Positions 1-12,800 of a stretch of DNA of 63,120 nucleotides are shown here, piece after piece; positions within the stretch are counted from its first letter, which is position 1; each line of letters opens with the position of its first letter. Under the pieces are notes generated by a model. The model searched no databases. It was not told the origin of the DNA and saw only the letters and a list, made by a program, of their open reading frames with translations. The DNA comes from Ectocarpus siliculosus (taxonomy: Eukaryota; Sar; Phaeophyceae; Ectocarpales; Ectocarpaceae), in the NCBI GenBank assembly GCA_000310025.1, contig FN649740.1, forward strand, positions 3,420,841 through 3,483,960, read 5' to 3'. The position numbers were made by a program, and so were the translations under genes.

Positions 1-472
1 GAAGCGGGGGGGGGGGGGGCAAAAGCCCGAACAGCTTGAGGGGAAGGGGGGGTTTACTTGCATATGCGATTTTTTCCGCTACAGTAGTGCTGGTAGAATA
101 TTGTTCGGCCGATTGAGCCCGTCAGCGTATTGAGAGATCTTGTCGGGCACTGTACTGTACTGTACTGTACCGTACTGTAGCGGCGGGGATGAAAACGAAA
201 CAGTCGGACGCGGACGTGGATCCTGCTCGCATGTGCGGCGGCGTTATCGGAAGGAACAAGATTCAACACCGGAATGACTGAATAAAGTTCCTCGGGTGTT
301 CGTCAAGTGGAAAGTGGCACCGGCATCACCAGCATCACCGGCAACGGCAGCAACAACAACAACAACGGCAACAACAATCACGCGTGCCTGACGTCACTTT
401 TGGGGGACAAGGACGCCGTTCGTTTCCCCGGCCTTTTCGCCCGCAACAACCGTAACGTTGAATTTTCCTCGC
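1..472. other. Non-coding, presumed CysRS intron
   Basis: Begins with a poly-G run and contains a short CAGTA/CTGTA tandem (about 150-175) and a CAACAA-rich stretch (345-375). No peptide in either strand matches the CysRS C-terminal domain. Read as the intron that follows the KMSKS exon. Confidence 0.5.
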
Positions 473-3400
473 CTGCCGTGGCGAGTTCTCCTGCAGGGCC
501 TGCTTGATGGTGATGAAGTTCTTGAGGCTCTTGGACATCTTGAAGCCCTTGATGTGCAGGTGGCCGGTGTGCAGGAAGTAGTTCACCCACTGGCAGCAGT
601 CGTACTTAGCCTCCGCCTGACCCGGCAACAACAAAACGGAAGAGCGCACGACCGGCCCCAAGGAGGCAAGAAAAAAAAGAACTTATGAAATGCCGCTCGA
701 GATGGGCATATGGGGGAAACGCATCAAGGCGTCACGGGGCGTAGATGCTTGAGTGCATTGACCTCTGCGTAGCGGACACTTAGCGTTGGAATCGGCGAGA
801 GCAGAGAATCAATCTGCCGAACGAGGGAGGCAGAGGAAGCTATAATAGGTGCTAATAGCTTTGCATAGCTGACCTGGGCCATCTCGTTGTCGTGGTGCGG
901 GAACTTGAGGTCGACGCCCCCGGAGTGGATGTCCATCGTGCTGCCACAGAAAGGCAAAAAAAAAAAAGGAGAAAGGAACATCACGCAAACACACAATAAT
1001 AAAACGACGCATGCCTCTCCCAAGATCCCTGAAAAGCGGTCCTTGACATCCCGCCGTAGTCTCGAGCCAGAATCGTTCCCAGTCTCCGAACTGACCGTGC
1101 AATACTGCCATCACCACGCTTCTCCGGTCTCTCCACTCCAAACATGAAAAAACTATCAAAACACCTCCAGCTCACAGAAGATCGTGCTTCACGTGCGATA
1201 GTAGGCCACGCGGATGGAGAACAAAATTGGCGTACGGATTCATCCATCCTTCTCTCGCCCGCGGCGACAGATTTAGCCCCCAACACACAGCGCCCTTGCT
1301 CTCAACGGTTGACTCTTTGATGCGCTCACGCCTACATGCAGCCAACCAACTACCTCCCCCACCACATTAACACATTATCCCATGTCGTATCCTCTGTGTC
1401 TCTCTCACCCGTCCCCCATCCCCTCGAACGTAGCGCTCGCCATTACGCTGCACTCGATGTGCCACCCGGGCCGCCCGTCGCCCCAGGGGCTCGGCCAGCT
1501 GGGCTCCCCCTCCCGGCTGCGCTTCCAGAGCGCGAAGTCGCCCGACGACCTACGGTATGGTGCGTGAAACAAACACGGTTTGTTTGGAAATACCATGGGA
1601 AATACCATGGGAAAGCTTTGCACCGGCCACGAAGGCGCAATTATGTTCGGTGCTTTCCAATCGGGAGAGAGAAAACGATGTTGAGTTGGAGGTTCCGGGA
1701 AACACGGTTAGTTTTTACCATGGTGCAGATTAACACCGGCCACCAAAGCGCGCTTTTCGGTTGTTTTCAAATCGGGAGAAGAAATATATACATATTGCTT
1801 TCTTAGAATACTGAGCCTTAAGTTCGGTTTGCAAAAAGCATAAAACAAAATATGAAGTAGCTCGAGATGCGTCCGTTATTGCCCAATCCTTTTCTTTTAG
1901 GTCATGTCCAAGCTAGTTCGGGAGACATGACGGAAAGCGGTATCATAGCATTCAAATTGTCGTGGAACAAACATACGTTCTACAGTAAGCGCTCACAATC
2001 CTAATCGAATTCGTTCAAGTGGCGTCAGATGACACAGGCAGCTGAAAATAAGTGAACAGAAGATGAAATTGGGCACAAATCCACCGAGTGAATACCGAAA
2101 AAAAACCCGGAGGAAGGCTCGGTCCCAAAACTACTGTTGTTGCGGCTCTTGGGTGGAAATACGTGCGGCGTCACAACCAACAAATAAAAAGCCGCAAAAC
2201 AAATCTTGCAAGGGGGCCGCGATCGGAGGTAGCAGTCTGACCTCTTGTCGCCGGCCCCTAGGCTGAGCGCACCCTCCCCTTCCGCCATGAGCTCCCCGTT
2301 GCCGACCCCCTCGGGCAAGAGCTTAGCGTACGCGTGCCCCTTCTTCCCTTCGAAAGACTTAGGGGAACCAACAAGGACAACACATATCATATGCATATAG
2401 CCACGAAGGAAAAGGCGGTATTGCAATGAGGAAGAGGGGCGGGGGCGGGGGGGGTCAAAAACGACTGATGACGCGTATTGCTGCATCGTCGTTGCTGCAT
2501 CATCGGCGTGTGACGTGTGACGTGAGGGAGTGGAAATAGGATGGATGGGACGGTAGGTTTGGGCAGGCCTGCAGGCATGCACACCTCGAGGCTCCCCGCT
2601 CGTTCAAAAACAGGGGGGTTGGATCAACACGTTGCGAAACGGCGGACGGGAAGGGCTATTGCACGCCCCCCTCGTCTCCCCCCAAGGGCGACAGGAACGC
2701 ACTCGAAGCTACCCATCTACCCATCCCTCGCCGATCGCGGTAGGCGTGCAGCGGCCACATTCACTCTCACAGCAGCCACATTCACTCTCACAGCACTAGA
2801 GTGAGGAATCACTTCCGCCAGGTCTGCCACACACCGCGGCGGCAGGCGCCCGACCTTGGAGGCGGCTTTCCCCCTCACACAGCCAGTCCGCCATTCACCT
2901 CACCGCTGATCGGAACGCGTCTTAGGCATGACGGCTATTATAGCTGCCTACCGGTGATGAGTCAACCACGCCCCCCGCCCCCGTTGGCGCATGGCCACAC
3001 GTGCACTGAGAAAAGCGTCGGAAAACAGCGAGTGATCTGGCTGGTGCAGGTGGTGCTGGTGATGGTGCTGGTGCTGACCTGAACGTTAAAGTAGACGGAA
3101 CCGTTTGACTCGTAGGCGTAGCCGTTGTCGATGATGCCTTGGATGTACTCCACCACCTGATGGCCACGCACACGCCGCGGCAGGCACACGGGAGCAAAGA
3201 AAAGGCAAACGTGGAACCAACACCAGAAACGAAAGCCAATTCAACACAAAATCGCAGCGGAAGCCGAGGTCGGCAGAAAGCAAATAGCAAGAAAGCCGGC
3301 AAGGACACCCTCCAACATGCGGCGGAATAGCCAGGCAGAATCCGAGGAGACACCAACAGCGCGAACGCCCGCTTTTTCTCTCGATCTGCGCCCTACTCGA

Positions 3401-4068
3401 GGGGGAGGGGGGATGAGTAGGAATTTCGGAAGACGGCCCCGAAAGGACCATCAAATCGAGAGGTTAATTATAAGATTTGGTGTGGGGTTGTAGCAAAAGC
3501 GGTACAATATTTATTAGTGATTGCGATTGAGCGTTGTACAACAGAAACCTATACAACTTTTGCTCTCTGGGTTCGAGACCGAGACCCTAAAACCCAAAAA
3601 TACAACATAGAGAAACATTTCGGAGCCGCCACCTATGGCAACGCAGGAGGGAGCGATTTACCATCGGTCTTGTGGGAACAACGCTCCGCCCTGTCCAGGA
3701 CTTGCGGTCAACGGTCCGACAGCCAAGGCATGTGAAGCACGAGCACCCCCCCCCCCTCCCTTTCCCTCTCTTCACGGGCCCCCGAAAGCACCGAAAAACT
3801 CCAACAGCAGTCCTCTCCTCCTTCTCTCACCTCCGGGATGAACTCACTGACGCGTGTCACCACGGTGGGGGCGCGCACGCCTAGCAAGGCCATGTCCTGC
3901 ATGTAGTCCTCCTCGAAGTGGGCCGCCAGCTCGCGATAGTTTTGCCCGCCCTGCCCCACCCCCACGCGCCCGGCAATGCACGTGCGTAAACGTGGAGAGG
4001 GATGCATGCCCACCCGATGGATACCCCCGGGGAGACGGACGACAGGCCGACAGGGAGGGCGAGTGGGG

Positions 4069-4104
<36 letters not shown>

Positions 4105-4117
4105 CAGCGAGACAGAG

Positions 4118-4178
<61 letters not shown>

Positions 4179-5106
4179 GATTCAGAGAGATAGCAGAGAC
4201 AGAGACAGAGACAGACAGAAGAGACAGAGACAAACAGACAGACAGATAGACGAAGAGCAAAATGACAAAACATAGCGCCGCATTTTGCATCCATCCACGC
4301 TGTAGAGAGAGCATGTCTCATCCGAGCAAGCGATGAAAAATGTATCGAAACCCAAGTCCGTCCAGCTACAAGCATCGCTGAAGACGCGGTAAATCCAGGC
4401 TGACGGGGACGCACCTCGTTGGCCCTGGTGATGATCTTGTCATCGATGTCGGTGATGTTCATGCACAGAGACACGTCGTAGCCGAAAAAATCGGTCATCA
4501 CTCGCCGAAGGATATCGAAGTGCAGGTATGTCCGCGCTGAGGGAGACACAAGGATGCGGCGGAATACACGGCAGAGCGTTTGAAAGAAGAGACGACAGCA
4601 GTGTCTTCGCCGCGAAAAAAAAGCAGGAGGGATGCAGTGGCGTGGGCCTTGATCAGACGCTACATGTGCGATTGAAGCCTCGTGTGATTTTCACAAGGCG
4701 TGCTGAAAAAAAACTTCCCCTCCAGGAGGTTCAGAGGCTGCGTTTGTCGTCGCCCCCTGCTACACGTCTTCACCGCATCGGTCGAGGGACAGACCGGGTT
4801 CACCACACGGCCTTCTACGGGTACGCGCGGTTTATCCCGCTTTCTCTCTTCCGTTCGTGTCTGCGTGCCCCCCCCCTTCCTCTTTCCTTGTCTCTCCTGC
4901 GAATATCGGGACGCCCGCGACAACGGAACCTCTGCTGCTGAATAACGAAGGGCGCCTTTAGCGCTTGTCTTCGGTGGCCCGGAGATTTCAATCTAGACCA
5001 ACGTCCTGACGCACACCCGGCAACGGTGTGTTCGTGTGAGCGACAAAAATCATCCCTACGTACGACATTCAAACTCGCCAGATACCACAGTGTGCCCCAC
5101 CGAGAG

Positions 5107-5137
<31 letters not shown>

Positions 5138-5284
5138 GTCTCTGCCTCTCTCTGTCTCTGCCTCTCTCTTCTCTCTCTCTCTCTCGGGAATGTTCTCACC
5201 GTGGCCCATGTGGCTGGGGGCGTAGACAGTGGGTCCGCACATGTACCACAGCACCCGGTTGGAGTCTTTAGGCACAAACCGAGT
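1..5284 (-). CDS. CARS: Cysteinyl-tRNA synthetase (partial, 8 exons recovered)
   Basis: Charges tRNA-Cys with cysteine; class I synthetase, eukaryotic cytosolic type. Exons in coding order: 5284-5200, 4536-4415, 3950-3831, 3156-3079, 2357-2242, 1549-1409, 940-874, 616-473. All junction phases agree, giving 291 codons. The first exon has the CGPTVY signature with HMGH in place of HIGH. The next carries [10 protein letters not shown], then a TRVSEFIPE segment, GWHIEC, the FPHHDNE zinc-site segment and finally the KMSKS loop followed by LKNFITI. Zinc ligands (Cys of CGPT, Cys of HIEC, His of PHHDNE) are present. The N-terminal start exon upstream of 5284 was not found. The anticodon-binding C-terminus must lie below position 1; 1-472 reads as intron. 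The last seen junction appears to use a GC donor. The gene is divergent from the dynactin gene. Confidence 0.93.
1571..1800. repeat. Degenerate two-unit tandem duplication in a CysRS intron
   Basis: Two diverged units, each starting with ACACGGTT, containing a CCATGG-type site and CACCGGCCAC, and ending AATCGGGAGA. The first unit also has an internal doubling of the AAATACCATGGG motif. Lies between the 1549-1409 and 2357-2242 exons. Confidence 0.6.
3645..3760 (+). repeat. tRNA-like short interspersed repeat with poly-C end, copy 1
   Basis: Shares an ordered set of blocks with 11180-11320 and 54798-54950: an ACGATT..CCATCGG block, a TGTGGGA.CAA.GCTCCG block, a TCAACGGTCCGACAGCCAAGG block resembling a tRNA 5' half (A-box-like), GGCATG, and a terminal poly-C run. 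It lies in an intron of the CysRS gene, in opposite orientation to it. Confidence 0.55.
4069..4256. repeat. (GA)n/(GACA)n microsatellite
   Basis: About 190 bp of GAGA and GACA units inside a CysRS intron. It generates long artefactual open frames of alternating Arg/Glu or Ser/Leu. Confidence 0.95.
4945..5090. repeat. Dispersed repeat pair, copy A
   Basis: Matches 5683-5845 in order: a TAGCGCTTGTCTT..GG block, a GAT-TT-AA-CTAGACC block, CAACGTCCTG.CGCAC, GGTGTGTTCGTGTGAGCG, then an ACTC-CCAG block. Divergence is moderate. It sits just downstream (in gene sense) of the first recovered CysRS exon. Confidence 0.7.
5107..5186. repeat. (CT)n-type microsatellite
   Basis: CTCTGTCTCTGTCT repeats immediately beside the CysRS exon at 5200-5284. 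Confidence 0.9.
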
Positions 5285-6862
5285 CTGCCGCAGGCGACAG
5301 GACAGGGGAGCGACGGGCGAAGAGAGGGGGGGCGGGAATAAGACAGGAGTTTGGTGACGGAGGAACAGCGTAAAAAAAATGGCCAAGAGACGTGCAAAAG
5401 AGAAGGCCACCAAGGTCGCTGGAAGCGACAGGGGAGAGCTGTAGTGGGTTTCCGGTCCAACACCTGAAACGCACGATGGATAGCTGTTCATTACCGTCTT
5501 TGTGACGTACCTCATCAGAGAAAGTCCTGTCCGCATTCTCTTTCCGCCCCTAGTCTACCGATACGGATACGAAGCGCCCCAGAGACACGTACCACGCTGT
5601 ACCCGAGTTTGTCTTGTGAACCGTATACCATAATTGTATCGGGATGCTCACGACGTACACTCGAGGTGGATTACAAAAACGCTTTTGAGCGCTTGTCTTG
5701 GGGGACCCCGGGATCTTAACCTCTAGACCCATATCATTATTGCGTGTCCGCGGTCAACGTCCTGCCGCACGACCGTTTGTGGTGTGTTCGTGTGAGCGCA
5801 CGGATCACCGCTATGTGGTGCGATATTTAAACTCCCCAGGGACCGTAAGGGAAGTGCGGACAAACTGCTCCCCGTGCTATTCGCAGCAGTTGGAGATCCA
5901 CAGCCTTCGTGTGGCTAGTTTTCGCCAATGCCAATGTTCTGGTAGACAGAGAAGGATTGCAAAACACACCACCGCGACGACTGTGCAGGCAGGGCACGAG
6001 CATCCTGCGCAGAACTAACGCGCTAGCAGCATGGGGCACGGACAGTTCGTACAAAAAGTGGATCGTCTCCACTAAAGCTGCGGACTGGTGCAGCAGGCTG
6101 AACGGCGGAATCTGTTGTATACAATATACAGCTGCTGTAGGCATAGTGAGCATGTCGCACTCTCGTTGCCCCAATGGAACTATTGAATGGTTGCTTACCC
6201 TGTAATGGGAGAATTGAGGGGAGATGCACGTCATGAGCAGACTGCTGTTGGCAACGCACTCACAGCTCCGCGAATGGGGCACAGCTGAGCGACAGCTGTG
6301 TGCCAACCGCACACATCCTCCCATGTTCCACGTTCCGCACCACAGCTTGCAAACAGAACACCCCCGCCACACGAGAAGAGCGACAAACACACACGACTAC
6401 CGCATCAGGAGCGCAACGACCTTTGGTCTACTGCATACCTTTGTCCTCGTTAGCGAGTTGAAGACCTTGAGAGGGTACATCCTGTCCATCATCTCCGTCA
6501 AGCCTCCCTCGCCGAGCGGTCTCGGAGGCACCCACGTGGGCATGCCGGCCTTCTTGCATCCCTCTCCTGCTTCCCCGCAAGTAGCCATGACGGCAGTCAA
6601 GCACACACTGCGGTGTGGTATTTCCACCCGGCGTTCACGGAAGCGTGTGTTGTGGCTCGTGTGTGCTGCTGGTTGCGAGTATCAAGCGTGTGGGCCAGGG
6701 TGGAGAGCAGCACCCACAGGAACGGTTCCATGGGGGTCTGTCTAGATTGACTGCTTTGCCACTACCTACTACAATTCTGCGTCTCCCCCACAGGCTCACT
6801 TTGGTTTAGGCAAAACAAAAGCGCACATCATCACACAGCAGCGGTGGACACGCGGTAGCCAC
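5285..6862. other. Divergent intergenic region between CysRS and dynactin p50
   Basis: About 1.6 kb between the 5'-most CysRS exon seen and the dynamitin start codon. It should contain the missing CysRS start exon and both promoters. Apart from repeat copy B, I see no supported coding exon, TATA-like element or RNA gene. Confidence 0.5.
5683..5845. repeat. Dispersed repeat pair, copy B
   Basis: Second copy of the repeat at 4945-5090, same orientation. The two copies bracket the first recovered CysRS exon, so they could result from a local duplication. Confidence 0.7.
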
Positions 6863-9800
6863 ATGGCAAGCTCGGCGAGGGGAGCAGAGGAGGAGGTGTT
6901 TGAGACGCCCGATGTTGGGGAGGACGGGTTAGAGCAGCACTCGGAAGGTGAAATACCGAACCCAACCCTGTCGAAGACCGGCAACAAGGTACGGCAGTCT
7001 CTCCTGCGTTGCAACAACAGCAGTGCATCATGGACCAGATCGGCAACCGCCGTTGTGGCTTTTCCAAGGGCCGAACAAGTCCGTGGGTCGGCAGCGGCCG
7101 CTTTCGCGGTGGTCTTGCCTTGCTTCCAATGCATCACGCGCACACCTTGCTTCAGACAAGAGAAAGCAGGGAGCAACGAATGCGGCTTGATTATGCACCC
7201 AATTCAAAAAGTAAAGTTCCAACTGCGCAACTTCATGCATGTGGGCACTATTTCTTCTCGCTGTGTTGCACTTGCCGTGCGGGGTGTGCACACGTGCACA
7301 CCCACGGCAGTAGACCGCAGCAATAGAGTCGCAAGAGAGGCTGATGCTGTTGTGTGGGGGGAGACCAGGCTGCTGTTGTTGGGCTGGGGTGATGGTGGGC
7401 ATGGTTACCCCCGACATTAGATGCCACACCGGTGGACCGATTTTCAAAGCGATTTCTCACAGCAGCACGAATCGCGGTGCCGAAAACGACGGCGTTGAGA
7501 GATTTTCCGAAAACGCACCGTTTCATGTGTGCATCCTCTTCGGCGTGGAGTAATCGGGCATTGAAAATGGTTGAGAGGGTGCAGTGTCTTGTGTCAACAG
7601 CAGTAAGAATCTTTGCTGAGGTGCCGCTCTTGCTCTGTCCTCGGCGTCGTATTCCCCCGCCCGCTGTGTTCGACCAGATCTCATTTGGCAGTTGCCAGCA
7701 CACAACATCACTCCCCGAGGCGTGGAATGTGAAAACGATACCGCCTGCCCTTTTATCTATCTCTGCCGACGCACTTATGGTGAAGGTTGGTCGGTGTCTT
7801 CCTTGCTCAACCTTCTGCACGTGCTCTTTCTACATAGCTATATACGTCGACTGGGTTCCCCCCCAACGAATTGATCTCCGTCCGTTTCGAAACACGTCAG
7901 GTGCCGGATGCCGAGGTGGTGGAATCCTTCGTGCCTCCCCAGGCAGCCTTCGAGGTGAGCCTCTCCAAACGTAACGCAACGTATCGTAACGGTCGAGGTT
8001 GATTTAGTGTCCCCGTCTAGCCTACACCACCACCTCACAACCCGGCTTGTAGCATATGTCCAGCCACAACGTCCCCCTTATCACTTTCTCTTCACTCTCT
8101 CGATCGATCGAGAGATACGTGGAGAGAGAGAGAGAGAGAGAGCAGTTCAACGAATGTCCGGGCATCAGCTTGGGACGCCAGGCGCATAAACCTAGCTCCA
8201 TCCATGCATCTGTTTACACGATTTGTGCGGTGATTTGTGGTTTACGCTGCTTGGTGGCTTGGGCAGGTGTTCATGGGCAGGACCTACGCCGGCGCCCGAG
8301 AGGACATGTCGGACGTCGTGGGAGCCGCCGCCTCATCTTCTTCCTCCGCAGGAGGCGCCGTCTACGAGGGGGAGGGTTACCACCGTCCCCTGGCCGGGGC
8401 ACCGCCTCCTGGAGAAGGTGAACCGCGCAAGTACCTTTTTGAAGGGAAGTTGCTCAATGTCCTGGCCCGAGAGGTAGCGTGCGTCCAGAGATTCTCGGCG
8501 GGAGATATCCCAAGACTTTGTTTTCGTATGAGTAAAGGCGGGCCGTTTTCGGTGGGCCGTTTTAGGGTGGAACGATCGACACACTTAGGAAGGCTGGACA
8601 GTAGTGTTGCGTGTGCGTGAAATAATAATGTGCCTGTAGGAGGAGACTGTGCGCGCAGGCGGGGTACGACGCAGCCCTTGTTATGCCCACCCACGCACCA
8701 CGTCTCGATGTTCGTTGGCCTGTCCTTCCTCGCGATAGCGTCCTGCTCGATGTATGTCCCGGAGAATGCGGTTGAAACCCTCTCTTCCTCAGAGAAACTC
8801 TGCGCTCCCCTTGTTCACGAGCGATTTCGCTTGCACCTGTCTTGCGCCATCCGGCCGAAAAAAAAAGTCTCCTCGAAGATGCTCTGCACGCCTTTTGATT
8901 CACTCACGGGCGATTCGCTTGCTCTTGTCATGGGCCATCCGGCCGCAGGTGGTGGCGAGGTGGAGACGGCGGCTGGCGTGAGAGGGGGGGGGGGGTCGGG
9001 GCCGAGGAGGAGGACCGGCGAGAGCCCCTTGCAGCGACTGGTGAGGCTGAGGGAGGAGACGGCCATGCTGGCGGAAGACCTAGAGGAGATGTCGAAGGTA
9101 AGGTATACTGTGTGTGTGGGGGTGATACGGTCCCGTTTTTGCTGCACATCGAAGTAAAGGACTACCCTTGTTGTTGTTTTTGCTTCTCCGCTTTCTTCCT
9201 GCGGTGCTTGCCTGTGATTTCTCCCGCTAGCAGGGTTTCGGCGGTCCGCTTTTTGATGTGCTTGCGTTGGCTCGATGTTTGTTCACTTCTAGTTCGCGAG
9301 CTCTATCCCTCCGTAAGTATTCCAATTCACGACCCAGGGTTCAGATACTTCCGAGGGTACCAACTGAACCACGGGCCTAAGGCGTGGCTGAGAAGTATCA
9401 CGGTAACGGGGTCGTTGGTCCACGTACAACCCTTCCGTGCGCTATTCATGGGTACATTATTTTGCTACGGCTATTTTGTTTTTATGTCAGCGAAGACACC
9501 CATCCCCTTCTCGGCATGCCTCGTAGGCTACCGTGGGTGACATAAGATTTCACAACCCACGTAGCCGCATTCAGAGCTCGATTTCTTCGCAGCAGAAGGA
9601 GTGGCGGTGGCGATGTCGGAGCCGTCTCGTCGAGAGTTTTCGTACCATCATTTCATTCGTGCATGCTGCTGTCGTCGTGGAGTAGTCGATCTTTGAAAAT
9701 CGTTCCAAGGGACGCGGTATCTCACGTCATGTCACCTGTGGTAACGCTCTTTGCCCTCCCGCTTCTGTACCCGGATAGGCGAGGAGGACAGATAGAGCCG

Positions 9801-12800
9801 GAGACGCCGAAGGGGCACAAGAGAGTGAGGGTGGGGCGGCGGCGGGGGGGTACTCGTTGTGGTCGGCCATGGCCAAGGAGACCGAGGCGCTCAAGAGACA
9901 GCTTGCGCTCCTGTCGGGGGACCCAAGGTTCAAGGTACACATCAATCGTGGAAAGGTGTTTCGTGTTGCTGTTGTTGTTCTCGTCGTTGTTGCTACTGTT
10001 GACGCTCGTTGTTGTGTTTGTGCGGGTCGAGTGCATCTCTGGAAATAAAGACAGCCGGTACACGGCTCGCCTCCGTTCTAGAATTGTCAGACGCCAGAAA
10101 TAACCCCCAAGGTGCAGCACCTGTTCTTGCTGCTGTAAATGTTCACCGCGAAGCGAACGCTTGTTGATCTCCCGTCGGAGAGGGGGAAAGTAGTGTCTTC
10201 GCGTAGGAGTACGGTGGGGGGGGCTCAGTAGTGTCGGTATGGACCAGACCAGCATACCGGCACTATTCAGAGGGGCCGGCACCATTCAAAGAACTGAATG
10301 ACTTTGTGATTCAGTCTGCGTCCGCCCAGAACACCGACACTACACAGGGCGTAGGCGCCATTCAACCGGCACGACCGCGGGCCCTTGGCTATTGCAGTAT
10401 GTACTGATGGCTTCCTCTCTGGGTCCGCAGCCACCCTCTCGCGCACGCCCTCACCCCCCCCACTTTATCTGTCGTCGACCCGCCGTTCACCGGTGGTGCT
10501 ATCGTACCCCGTGCCTCGACTTCGCTGGAGTACAGGCCTCTCCCCCTCCCCGCAACGGGATTCCGTTGTTCGTGCACCCACCTACCCCGTTTGTGACGCA
10601 CCATTTTGCGTGGACGCCCCCGGCGTGCGAATTTTTTATGTGCAGCACATCATCTCGTCGACCCCGGCGACGGGCCGGGATCAAGACGTGCTGCAGCAAC
10701 GTCTATCGGAGGGGGTGGTGAGGGCGCTGGAGAACCTCCGAGAGCCGGCCGGCGATCCCGCGGCCGAAGGTGAGGGTATGCATGCGGACGTGAGATTTTT
10801 TTTTTTGTCCCTGGCCATGGCGCTTTTCCACCGTGTTCCTTTGTTGATGGCCGAGGACAAGCACCGTGAAAGGGTTTCGCGCTGCGGCCGGCCTCAGGGT
10901 CCAATCAAGCGCGATCCCTACCTATGTACGTAGTCGTTTCGACGCCTCGCATCGAGTTGCTCGATGGAAACATCATCACAGCAGTATGTTCGAATCATGC
11001 GAGGCCACCGGCAGGGCCAACACCAACTGCTGCCTGTGGTCCTCGCTGACAATACGCAAGATATGGACGTGTTCCGCCCGATGCTTTCATTCCCCACGCC
11101 ACACGAAAACCAGCACCAATGGTGACCACGTTTCGGTGGGAGTGAGGAAACTTCATTCATGCACCACCATTCGCTCCCCCCCCAGGAAGGAACGATTGGC
11201 CATCGGTGATCGGTCGGTCCTGTGGGACCAATGCTCCGTCCTCTCGAAGACGCGTGATCAATGGTCTAGCCGCTAAGGCATGCAAAACATGAGTTCGCCC
11301 CCCCCCCCCCCCCCCCCCACCCGGGGTCCCCTTTCCCCTTTTTTCCCGGGAGCAACAAAAACACCCCAAAANNNNNNNNNNNNNNNNNNNNNNNNNNNNN
11401 NNNNNNNNNNNNNNNNNNNNNNNNNNNNNNNNNNNNNNNNNNNNNNNNNNNNNNNNNNNNNNNNNNNNNNNGGTTATGGCCGCAAGGGCGGAAAAAACGG
11501 GCCTCCCCCCCCCCCCCCCCCCCCCCCATCGCGGGCTCCCCTTACCGCTCTGTCTCCGGCAGCAGCAACAGCACCGCAAACAGCAGCAGCTAGAGGCGGC
11601 AACGGTTCGGTGACGTACGAACTGTTCCTCAACGACGCTTCGGAGGCTAGAAGGCGTTTCGGCCCCGCGGGGGGCGGGGGTGGCGAAGGAGGCGGAATCC
11701 CCAGCGCGGAGGCCCGCATCGCCGCGCTCGAGAAGGCCCTGGGGGGCGGAGGGGAAGGGGCGGCAGGGGTCGTCGACGCTGGAAAGGCCGGGGAGGTAAG
11801 CAACGGTTTGGCAAAGGACCAAAAACAAATTCGTGCTCTGTTGTTTTGGTGGTCTGGTTGGTTGGTGCGAGGATTTGCTTGTGTGGGATGTAGGAGTCTT
11901 GTCTTGCCCCAGGTATCCCTGCACGTGCTCCGATCAATATCGGCTCTGGTTTGTGGTTGTGTTTTTCTACGCAGGCAGAGGTTATGTGCATATCCGCGCT
12001 CGTTCCCGGCAGGCTATTTTTCGACGATGTGTCATGAACGACAACACCCTGCCGCAAGCGAGTTTTCTACAAAGTTAATCGAACGAAGCGAGATTTCTAA
12101 TCTGGCCTGAGGTCTCGCCGCAATATAGGGCCTCATCAAGACCAAAAAGTTTGCACAGCTTGTTGGCTTTATCTAGGTTTTAGAGTACATGACTTGGTTT
12201 TAGACTACAGGGGTCAGCAGCTGAACTTTTTTTTTCGGAGCACACAGCGGATTGCAGCAGAGAACACGCGCACTGTGCACAGCAGATAACACACGCACAG
12301 CAGACAGCGTACGCATAACAGGCGACACACACGCACAGCGGGCGACAGCATCTGGGCTCGATGCCGCTGGACTCTCTGTGGTGTGATTAGGCTATCTATT
12401 GCTGTCGCGCATGTTTTTTTTTGTTACCGCCGCTTCCAACTGCCAGCAATGTGTGAGCACAGCACCACATTAGTTCTCGAAAACCTAGGACGCCGATTGC
12501 CATCGCAACACTTCGAGCGTGTGCTCCATTGTGGTGTCTCTGGGCGTGATAGTTGTGTTGGGCATTGGGTGCTGCATGTGGCGAGAGCATCGTGGCGACG
12601 TGAAATCTGGTTTGGCTTTTGCGCCTGGCGATGCGGCCCGATTGCCCGGGCCAACAAAACGAAAGAACGAATTGGATTCCACGCCGCCACGAAGGTCTTC
12701 CCAGACACAGCACCCATGCCTAACACAACTCTCACGCCCCGAAATATCGCAATGGAGCACACGATCGAAGTGGTGCCATGACGATTGGTGTGCTATGTGA

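Noticed and set aside
3854-4549. Arg/Glu- or Ser/Leu-repeat proteins on both strands
   Set aside because: Translations of the GA microsatellite.
11280-12110. 276-codon frame across the N gap
   Set aside because: The frame is kept open by N; only 11590-11795 is real exon.
12396-12800. Similar peptides encoded on opposite strands
   Set aside because: Explained by the fold-back symmetry, not by genes.
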